Source of the DNA: Immersiella caudata
Lineage: Eukaryota > Ascomycota > Sordariomycetes > Sordariales > Lasiosphaeriaceae
NCBI GenBank assembly: GCA_030512335.1
Contig: JAULSU010000005.1
Span: forward strand, 496,001-560,000
Length of the DNA: 64,000 nucleotides
Reading direction: 5' to 3'
Positions 56,901 to 64,000 of the stretch are shown piece after piece (position 1 is the first letter of the stretch; every line of letters starts with the position of its first letter). A program made the translations under genes and the position numbers. The notes under the pieces are model-generated. The model was not told where the DNA came from and made no database searches. It saw only the letters and a program-made list of their open reading frames with translations.

Positions 56901-56988
56901 ACTCACATCCTCTGGGAAATTCCCCTTACTCCACGCCTCCTCACACATTCGCCTGCAGCCGTGAAGTGATCATACCCGGTAGCCCAAC
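53925..56988. other. Three-kilobase gene-poor stretch
   Basis: No gene supported. Open frames up to 210 codons (minus 56036-56668) have Arg/Pro/Ser-rich composition, no splice-linked partners and no motifs. 54480-54830 is C/A-rich; 55260-56650 is G/C-rich. The last few hundred bases are the promoter of the GH6 gene. Confidence 0.5.
56885..56890 (+). promoter_or_regulatory. TATA box candidate of GH6 gene
   Basis: TATAAA at 56885-56890 lies 99 bp before the start codon, the expected position for a highly inducible fungal cellulase gene. Sequence evidence only. Confidence 0.55.
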
Positions 56989-58222
56989 ATGAAGTTCTCG
57001 TCTTCCACCCTCTTGTGGTTGGCCGCCACGGCCGCCGCCGCTCCCTCCAAGACTGCGCAACAGTCGCCCCGCCAGGTCGGCGGCTGCGCGTCTGCCGTCA
57101 CCCTCGACGCCAGCACCAACGTCTGGAAGAAGTACAAGCTCCATGCCAACAACTTCTACCGCAAGGAGATCGAGGAGTTCGCCATCCCGGCTCTCGATGC
57201 CACCACCGCCGCCAAGGCCAAGGCCGTTTCCGAGATCGGTACCTTCGTGTGGCTCGACACCATCAAGAACATCGAGAAGCTCGAGCCCGCTCTTGCCGAG
57301 GTTCCCTGCGACGAGATCCTCGGTGTCGTCATCTACGATCTTCCTGGCCGTGATTGCGCCGCCAAGGCCTCCAACGGTGAGCTGAAGGTTGGCGAGCTCC
57401 CCAAGTACAAGTCCGAGTACATCGATGGTAAGTTCCTGCGTATCCCTGCGAGCGAGAACGTTGCTGACCCAGGCAGTCGTTGCTGGCATCCTCAAGAAGC
57501 ACCCCAACACCGCCGTCGCGCTCGTCATTGAGCCCGACTCCCTCCCCAACCTGGTCACCAACAGCGACGTCCAGGCTTGCAAGAACTCGGCCTCCGGGTA
57601 CCGCGACGGTGTTGCTTATGCTCTTAAGCAGCTCAACCTCCCCAATGTCGTCCAGTACATCGATGCTGGCCACGGCGGTTGGCTCGGCTGGGATGCCAAC
57701 CTCAAGCCCGGTGCCGAGGAGCTTGCCAAGGCTTACAAGGCCGCTGGCAGCCCCAAGCAGTTCCGTGGTATCGCCACCAACGTTGCTGGCTGGAACGCCT
57801 GGGACCTCGTCCCCGGTGAGTTCTCCAGCAAGTCGGATGCCAAGTACAACTCGTGCCAGAACGAGAAGGAGTACGTCACCCGCTTCGGTGCCGCCCTCAA
57901 GACCGCTGGCATGCCCAATCACGCCATCGTCGATACAGGCCGCAACGGTGTCCAGGGTCTCCGTCAGGAGTGGGGCAACTGGTGTAACGTCAAGGGCACC
58001 GGTTTCGGTATCCGCCCCTCGTCTGAGACCGGCCTCGAGCTTGCCGACGCCTTTGTGTGGGTCAAGCCCGGTGGTGAGTCCGACGGCACTAGCGACAGCT
58101 CCGCCGTCCGCTACGACAGCTTCTGCGGCAAGGCGGATGCCTACCAGCCTTCGCCCGAGGCCGGTGCCTGGCATCAGGCCTTCTTCGAGGACCTCATCGC
58201 CAACGCCAAGCCTGCTTTCTAA
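56989..58222 (+). CDS. Glycoside hydrolase family 6 cellobiohydrolase, no CBM1
   Basis: Secreted enzyme that releases cellobiose from the non-reducing ends of cellulose. Exons 56989-57427 and 57477-58222; 394 residues. Signal peptide in residues 1-18. GH6 landmarks: FVWLDTIKNIEKL, YDLPGRDCAA with Asp117 and the catalytic acid Asp122, VIEPDSLPNLVTN, QYIDAGHGGWLGWDANL, GIATNVAGWNAW, VDTGRNGVQGLRQEWGNWC and the ending AYQPSPEAGAWHQAFFEDLI. There is no N-terminal cellulose-binding module and no Ser/Thr linker, so this is a catalytic-domain-only Cel6 form. Codon use is strongly C-biased, typical of highly expressed secreted enzymes. Confidence 0.97.
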
Positions 58223-58850
58223 GTGGCTGTGGATGTGGACTCGAATCAGGGGAGGATCCAGGGGGGGACTAATCGGGGGACCTAAAAACGCAGTCAGCTC
58301 TCAATTGGCGCTTCTGACGCGTCGCCGCCAGGACAGGCTCTCTGTACATACCTAGCCATCTAGCATTTCACATAGTCCTTTTCAATGTACATACATAGCG
58401 TCGTCATACGAGCTGCTGAACGCCGTCGTGAACTGGTGATATTTTCGCGCTGCGTCTGTGGTGGTTCCGGACGTGTGAGGTGAGAGGCAATGCCGACCCT
58501 AGCGCGGTGCAACCCAACTGCCGTTTCCCGAGCATACCCTAACCCTGATGTTCATCGGACTCGGTCGGACAGCGCCAGTTGGCCCAGCCACGATGCGTCG
58601 TCAGACTCGTGTCGGACCGCGCCGCCCATTCCGAGAGCTCGCGGTCTTCCGGTCGCACGCGACCACCCAAGTATCTCCCTTAAACCACGCTCCCAGCACC
58701 AGAGACGAAACCCGGAATGGCACCGTGATCCAACCCCGGCACTCGCGCTCGCTAAGCGGCTAAAGCGCCGCGACGAGTTCTTGGGTAGCAGCACGCACAG
58801 CCGAGAGCGGGCCCCGCACCCGGCGATTGCGCGCCGAGACACGCGCCGAG
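58223..58850. other. Intergenic, GH6 to membrane-protein gene
   Basis: GH6 3' flank and promoter of the following gene; no gene supported. Confidence 0.55.
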
Positions 58851-61163
58851 ATGTCAGCTTACCACGAGCTCAGCGCCCTGCCGTCCTCAGCCGGCTGCCA
58901 CAACCCCTACGACGGCCCATTCCCGGACTCAAGCTACCAATCCACCTACGAATCCCTCCGCTCAACTTCTTCGGCACTGCCCGAAACCCCCCGCGAGCGC
59001 GTCGACGACGGGGCCACACTCCTCCCCAAAACCTCACCCTCCCCGCCAAGCCTCTCCTCCCTGCCAAGCCTCTCCTCCCCCTCCTCCAAAGTCACCACCT
59101 TCTTCCGCTCCAGCCCCGTTTCCAAAGGCGCACCCCCCTACGGCGCTCCCTTCTTTTCCAACGCCCCCCGCAGCAGATGGCAATGGCACTCCGCGTACAA
59201 CCTCTACTTCTTCTTCAGCTTCGGCGTCGCCTGCGCCATCGGCCACCATGCGTACTACGCCTCGCTCGATGGCAAGCCCGCCGCCGACCAGCTTCAGATG
59301 CTCCGGTACGGCATGGCCCTGGCGTTTGCCTCCAAGGCAGGTCTAAGCGCCGCCGTCGTGCTGGCCTTTCGACAGCGCGTGTGGACGACGGTGCGGACCA
59401 AGATGATGAGGGTCGTCGCGCTGGATTCGCTGTTTGCAGCGACGGAGGATCTCTGGGCGCTGCTGAACTGGGAGATGATTCACACGGCGAAGGTAGCCGT
59501 GGCGCTGGCGGTGTTTGTGTGGGTCGCACCGCTGGTGGTGATTCTCACGGGAAACACGCTGCTTGTGGAGCCGTCGACGGCGGTGGTTTCGAGTGAGTGC
59601 GCGGGGGTGAGGACGCTAAACTTTGCAAAAGAGGAGGAGTACGAGTGGAGGGATCCGCCGAGAGTCGAGGGGCTGTGGGAGATTCCCTTGAGCTTGTGGA
59701 ATACCACGAAGCCGAAGGATGAGGAGCCGGAGGGGTGGTTTGATTATTATACGGCGCCGTATCCAACGCTGGAGAGGACGTCGACGATTGGTGCGTTCTT
59801 GGATCAGGCCGTGACGAGGAAGAATGCGCAGGTTGAGACGTGTGGAAGTGGGTGGAATTGTACATTTGAGGTCAGGTTTCAGGGGCCAGCGTACAAATGT
59901 ACGGAGCTGGCGAGCGGGATTGGGTCGAAGGCGAGGAATCTGTCGCAGGAGTCGGGGAGTATGGCGCCGCCGTTTGACACTGATATCATCTTGCCCAAGG
60001 GGCAGTTCAGCTATTATGCTTTCAACACTGGGGGTGATTACTCGACAGTTCAGATGAAGGATGTCGGGATAGGGGGGGTTCCGAATACGAAACCGCCGTA
60101 TCCGAAGAACTTCGGGGCATTCCGAACGGAGCCGATCGTGTGGATCGGTTATGCCGAGATCGCGGATCCGTCCAAGCCGATCCCCAAAGATCCATCAGAC
60201 CCAAACTGGAACACCGCATTCATCCCGAAGCTCTTCGCCTGCGAGAACTACCAGTCGTCCTACACCATCAACGTCCGCTACGCCGAAGGCATCCAGTTCA
60301 TCAACACCACCAACCTCACCTTCCACAGCCCCGTTATGAACACCACGTACCTCCCCCATGTCGACGCCAACGACGGTACAGCTGACAACGTCACCGCCAT
60401 CCCCGAATCCAACTACATCATGCCCACCGACAAAGCCCGCTACCGCCGCACCGCCGCCTATCACTCCCTCGGCCTCATGCTCCGAACCTTCCTCAACGGC
60501 ACCATCTCCATCGAGAAAGATCTCGTCAACCCCATCGTCAACACCAAAGCCATCCAAACCCGCCTTCTAGATCCCCGGAATAACTACTTCCCCCGCCCTG
60601 GCCTCCAGTCCCTCGTCCAGCCCTTCTACGAAGACATCATCCTTTCGATGCTCTCCCAGCCTCAGTTCGCTCCCGTCGTGTGGGCTGCTAAACCAGACGA
60701 GCAGAGCGGTCAGCTAGTCAGAGATGAGGAGGGGTATCGCTACCCTTGTTCAAAGTCAAGAACGAGAAACATGTACAAGTACCACGCTAGAGATCTCTGG
60801 ATTGTGTATAGCATTGCCATCACGCTGGCCCTGGTGGGCGTGGTAACAGGGAGCTGGGCTATGGGAGGGAATCAAGGCGGGCTGAGGGATACGAAGTGGA
60901 GTGACATCGTTGCGGCGACTAGAGGGCCGGCGTTAGACAGAGTGAACTGGGAGGGGAGACCGGGAGAGGTAATGGGGGACGTGAGGGAGTTGAGGGTGGG
61001 ATATGGGATCGTGAGAGGGGACGTCACGAGTGTTGAGGGGAATGGGAGGGCTACAGGGTGGGAGGGGACAAGGTATGGGTTTGGATTGGAGGGCGAGGTG
61101 AGGCAGGTGAGGAGAGTGGGGAGTATTTGGAAGTTGGCGGGGTCGAAGGGGAGTTTGAGTTAG
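58851..61163 (+). CDS. Large fungal membrane protein, four TM segments, unknown function
   Basis: Single-exon gene of 770 residues from the ATG at 58851 (MSAYHELSALPSSAGCHNPY). A disordered Ser/Pro-rich N-terminus of about 115 residues precedes hydrophobic segments at AYNLYFFFSFGVACAIGHHA, MALAFASKAGLSAAVVLAF and VAVALAVFVWVAPLVVILTG. A long region of about 440 residues follows with several N-glycosylation sequons (NTT, NCT, NLS, NLT, NGT), evidently outside the cytosol or in a lumen. A last membrane segment (LWIVYSIAITLALVGVVTG) and a cytosolic tail with Gly-rich charged sequence end the chain. Relatives in moulds often carry the database label formylmethionine deformylase-like, for which I see no catalytic support. 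Confidence 0.85.
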   Translation: MSAYHELSALPSSAGCHNPYDGPFPDSSYQSTYESLRSTSSALPETPRERVDDGATLLPKTSPSPPSLSSLPSLSSPSSKVTTFFRSSPVSKGAPPYGAPFFSNAPRSRWQWHSAYNLYFFFSFGVACAIGHHAYYASLDGKPAADQLQMLRYGMALAFASKAGLSAAVVLAFRQRVWTTVRTKMMRVVALDSLFAATEDLWALLNWEMIHTAKVAVALAVFVWVAPLVVILTGNTLLVEPSTAVVSSECAGVRTLNFAKEEEYEWRDPPRVEGLWEIPLSLWNTTKPKDEEPEGWFDYYTAPYPTLERTSTIGAFLDQAVTRKNAQVETCGSGWNCTFEVRFQGPAYKCTELASGIGSKARNLSQESGSMAPPFDTDIILPKGQFSYYAFNTGGDYSTVQMKDVGIGGVPNTKPPYPKNFGAFRTEPIVWIGYAEIADPSKPIPKDPSDPNWNTAFIPKLFACENYQSSYTINVRYAEGIQFINTTNLTFHSPVMNTTYLPHVDANDGTADNVTAIPESNYIMPTDKARYRRTAAYHSLGLMLRTFLNGTISIEKDLVNPIVNTKAIQTRLLDPRNNYFPRPGLQSLVQPFYEDIILSMLSQPQFAPVVWAAKPDEQSGQLVRDEEGYRYPCSKSRTRNMYKYHARDLWIVYSIAITLALVGVVTGSWAMGGNQGGLRDTKWSDIVAATRGPALDRVNWEGRPGEVMGDVRELRVGYGIVRGDVTSVEGNGRATGWEGTRYGFGLEGEVRQVRRVGSIWKLAGSKGSLS

Positions 61164-61525
61164 GTTGCTAGGGAGTGGATAATAAGGTCGGTGAGGGAGC
61201 TAGAGATAGGAGTTTGGCTGGACTCTGGGCTTGGCTTTGGTGATCATCTGGGAACGGGGTGATTTCGAGCGGTTAAAGTAAATAGAGATGAGTAATGACT
61301 GGGTTTGTATTGCGGCCGCATACAGGTATACATGGAACAATTGGCTGGTTTGGATGTAGCCTAGTTTGAGGCGGCCAAGTCTCGTGATGGATTGCTTATG
61401 CGGGCTGGGACGGCTCGGGTGCACCACGTCGATCACGGTAGGTTCCAGTTTCACTGCGATTTTAGGCCTCAACGAAGCCTTGTGACACTTTCTGCGGGTG
61501 GAAGACCTTTTGATTGTCCTAGAAT
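61164..61525. other. Intergenic, no gene seen
   Basis: 3' flank of the membrane-protein gene. Nothing else supported. Confidence 0.5.
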
Positions 61526-61634
61526 CTAACGAATGTTGTTATGCAGCGGGAAGACAGAGCTACGCAGAGAAGGAGAGACCTGCCAGGTCTTGCTCGGTGG
61601 GTAGGTTTGACATCGCGCGGCCTGCTGTTTGGGC

Positions 61635-61654
61635 TTTTTTTTTTTTTTTTTTTT
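61635..61654. repeat. T20 homopolymer
   Basis: Uninterrupted run of 20 T on the plus strand inside the remnant at 61526-62421. Confidence 0.97.
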
Positions 61655-62258
61655 CTCAAAGTACTCTGCAAACACGTCCTCAGTAGAGTGGCCTTTATCA
61701 GCAGATCTACCGTCTTGACCAAGCTCGAGAGCTTGTCGTCGTGGAATTCGTAGAGCCTTGCACCGCCTGTCAGCAACTGCAACCGGACCTCCCAAAAGTG
61801 CGCTCGCCCAGGTGAAGATGGGGTTGTTTCGACCATCGTAGATGGCGCGGATGACAAGAGGGTAGTTGTCGGGATACCGAAAATACTGGTCGTTGCGAAC
61901 GATGCATTCATCGACGTGCGCCTCAATGGCATCGGACATGCTGCGACCCTCGAGTCCGTCCCAATGCACCACACTGAGAGAGGCGGCATTCCGCCACGCG
62001 TCTGGTTCCGGTGTCGGAACGCCTCTCTTGTTGTAGACAGCCTTTAGGCCGCACAAGAACATCCGGCGGTCTTCCCAAACAGTGAAGGACATGAATGCAT
62101 CCTGCATCAAGTTCTCGATCGCTGTGGGGGCCTGCTGCGACCGTCCAGCTTCAGTGCCTCGGCTGCTATCTTGAGCGAGCCCGTCTCAGCCTCAGAGCGA
62201 CGCACAACTGCCCGAAGGGAGCTCTTCTCACAGGGTTGCAGAACTGCCCGAAGGAGGG

Positions 62259-62272
62259 TTTTTTTTTTTTTT
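62259..62272. repeat. T14 homopolymer beside a 36-bp direct duplication
   Basis: Run of 14 T on the plus strand. Just before it the string AACTGCCCGAAGG occurs at 62206 and again at 62242, 36 bp apart. Confidence 0.95.
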
Positions 62273-62421
62273 GGCTGAGTGACCTTCGAGAAGATTGGTC
62301 CGGAAACGGGGTCGCGGAAATACGGGAATATGCATCGCAGTGCCGTGATTGCGGCGACAAGGCCGCTTTTGCTTTGCGCGCTCTCTTTGGACGCCTTGGG
62401 ATCGGGATACGTCGTAAACAA

Positions 62422-63061
62422 CGTGCATTCGTTTGCTTTGCGAGTTGTTGGTTGGTGATTGGATCAGAAGCCACGAGGATCGATTAGCTGGTTGGGTTGT
62501 TGGGTGGTTGGAGGAAAATTCTGGTGGGCGAATCGGCGGCCGTGAGATTTTCAAGCTTTGCTGTCCTCGGAGGGTGGGGTGGACGTATCTAGAAACGTCG
62601 GATCAAATACCGGGTAGGACTAAGACCATTAGACCCCACGTGTGGCTGTCGAGTCTGGTTTTTGTGTATTGCGGCAGGCCCGCTGGTGGATTCTTGAACA
62701 TCTGGATGGCCTCCAAGTCTTGACCACCAAACCGCTCTCAACATTAATATGAAGCAAGAAACACCTTCGCATTCAAAATGAAGGTAGACTTCCAGCATGA
62801 AGTCTCCGTATTACAACTCAACGATATCATTCAAATCTGCTGTAAACTATCAGTCCCCTACAGCCGCGCAGATGAGAGAAGTCACCTGAACGCCTTAGCA
62901 TACCCCATCTTCCCCGACTGTCAACCCCAACCGACCAGCGGCAACATGGCCTCTCCATACCGACAAAAACAAAACAAACTTAAACCAAACCCCTCCGACC
63001 TCGACACCCCGCCCCCCTTTTCCTCGTGCCTTGTACCTGTTGTTTCTTTGGTTACCGTCCA
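62422..63061. other. Intergenic, no gene seen
   Basis: Only short open frames; no motif recognised. Confidence 0.5.
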
Positions 63062-63199
63062 TTACCGGGACACCCAGCTACACAGGGATAAGTGAGTGTA
63101 GCATGTTGAATTGGTAACCTTGCACCGACATCTGGAGTCGGACACGGTGCTGTTGTAGGGGTAACCGCACGAGTAGGTGACGCTCAAGCAGCAGCACAT
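63062..63199 (-). CDS. Candidate small cysteine-rich protein
   Basis: A 45-residue minus-strand frame starts MCCCLSVTYSCGYPYNSTV and carries nine Cys, including RCRCKV and a CSW near the end. There is no signal peptide, so it does not look like a secreted effector; small Cys-rich intracellular proteins starting with MC are frequent in moulds. The frame is also open upstream to 63475 but with unlike composition. Low confidence: chance is possible at this length. Confidence 0.25.
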   Translation of the reverse strand: MCCCLSVTYSCGYPYNSTVSDSRCRCKVTNSTCYTHLSLCSWVSR

Positions 63200-63531
63200 T
63201 GTGGCTTCTTGGGAGCTGCCTGGTTGACCAGGGTTGTGGTTGAGGTTAGTGGGGGTGAAAAGGGGGTTGTAGGAGGGGGCACAGACGGGCCTGGAAGGTG
63301 TTTTTTTGTTGGCGATGGCAAAGTGAGCGCGGCCAGGAAGCCCGGCGTGGGTAGACCTGATATAGTTGATCACCGTCCGAACGTCGACAACTTCTGGGGA
63401 ATCGGCTGAAAAAATTGGACTCGCTATATGACGTAGCTTCGATGCTGCTTGATGACGGGCGAGTGAACTTGGCAACGAACGTTTTAAACCGAGGGTAGTT
63501 ACCGTTTCTCAAAATTGCTAACTGCACAACA

Positions 63532-63874
63532 GGAACTACCTCGGTGAGATTGTGGACATCGATCAAACGTATCCGAAGCTGAGGGGCAAGGAGCTCGAGC
63601 TCTTTACAAGCTGTCTGTGGTTGATCATGAGGGGAGCGTGCCATTAGTCAGGGAGTTGTGCATGAAAGAGTCGCTCAAGCTTCGTGCCAAGCTCAAGCCC
63701 GAGCTCGCGAGTAGCTCATACGAGGAAGCTGAGTTCGCCAAGTTATGCCCGTGGATGTTGTGGTGGCTTGTTTGGGAGAGAGAGCAGCCTTCCGGGGAGG
63801 GGGAACTATGCACTGGTTTAGTCCGGGTGAGGTTTAACCATGGCCGGTTCAATATTGTTGTGTTGCTGAACTAA
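63532..63874 (+). pseudogene. Possible gene remnant, two linked frames
   Basis: A piece reading NYLGEIVDIDQTYPKLRGKE and ELELFTSCLWLIMRG (from about 63533) stops at about 63645, while an overlapping frame continues with ESLKLRAKLKPELASSSYEE. Both pieces look protein-like and adjoin, so a frame break near 63620 is likely. The protein is not recognised. Confidence 0.3.
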
Positions 63875-64000
63875 TAAAGACTTGGTGTGCTTGACTGACG
63901 GTGTCCAACGCAGAGGTTGCCAGGGAAAGCGCCTCTATTCTAGACCATGGTAAATGCTTATCCGGGTGACTGGGTAATTCATGTCCATCTAGGATTTCTT
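63875..64000. other. Window end, nothing seen
   Basis: No feature supported in the last 126 bases. Confidence 0.5.

Larger units (their letters stand above)
61526..62421 (-). pseudogene. Remnant of an unrecognised gene with A-tracts
   Basis: Minus strand. Several protein-like pieces follow each other in order but in different frames: SKSGLVAAITALRCIFPYF and SEAETGSLKIAAEALKLDG (about 62400-62140), then NLMQDAFMSFTVWEDRRMF through PDNYPLVIRAIYDGRNNPIF (about 62120-61815), then either of two frames to the poly-A tract at 61654. Two A-tracts (20 and 14 A in this sense) lie in or beside the frames and would encode poly-Lys. I do not recognise the family. A gene fragment damaged by indels is the simplest reading; an intron near 62140 might explain one of the frame changes. 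Confidence 0.4.

Noticed and set aside
62206..62272. Retroposon target-site duplication at the T14 tract
   Set aside because: Both copies of the duplicated string lie on the same side of the tract, so they do not flank an insertion.

Overview
The window is nuclear DNA of a filamentous ascomycete (Pezizomycotina, most likely a Sordariomycete). Genes are spliced with short introns (mostly 44-120 bp, GT..AG, often with a CTAAC-like branch site close to the acceptor). The set mixes universal eukaryotic housekeeping genes with families typical of moulds: a hybrid histidine kinase, a HET-domain protein, an ankyrin gene, a fungal kinase-like gene, a GH6 cellobiohydrolase and an AA8 cytochrome. I place it by gene content and intron style only; no species can be named.

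Layout. 0-11 kb is accessory: the 3' part of a hybrid histidine kinase, a broken ankyrin-repeat gene, several simple or tandem repeats, and a kinase-like gene with a premature TAG and a frame break. 12-45 kb is dense and healthy: OST3/OST6 oligosaccharyltransferase subunit, a nuclear coiled-coil protein, mitochondrial rRNA methyltransferase MRM2, ribosomal protein L18, a mitochondrial carrier, an SR splicing factor, sterol O-acyltransferase, fimbrin, a RING-like protein, an intron-containing tRNA-Leu(AAG), an SDR oxidoreductase, a DDHD phospholipase, the largest subunit of RNA polymerase III, an SRAP/HMCES abasic-site protein and a secreted AA8 cytochrome. 46-54 kb is again accessory: a SANT/Myb protein with acidic repeats, a broken F-box gene, a 21-bp minisatellite, a broken HET gene and an orphan gene, plus two diverged copies of one dispersed sequence. 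54-57 kb is gene-poor. 57-61 kb holds the GH6 cellulase and a large membrane protein. 61-64 kb holds remnants and poly-T tracts.

How the genes relate. There is no operon-like logic and no biosynthetic cluster. The housekeeping genes serve RNA synthesis and processing (RPC1, tRNA, SR protein, MRM2), translation (L18), ER glycosylation and lipid storage (OST3, sterol acyltransferase, DDHD lipase), actin bundling (fimbrin) and DNA damage handling (SRAP). GH6 and AA8 point to attack on plant cell walls.

Main pattern. Every recognisable housekeeping gene reads through cleanly once spliced, while the ankyrin, kinase-like, F-box and HET genes are broken by frame changes and, in three of the four, by in-frame TAG codons. 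I found no convincing undescribed multi-gene system; the decayed recognition-type genes, the repeats near them and a few motif departures are the points worth a second look.
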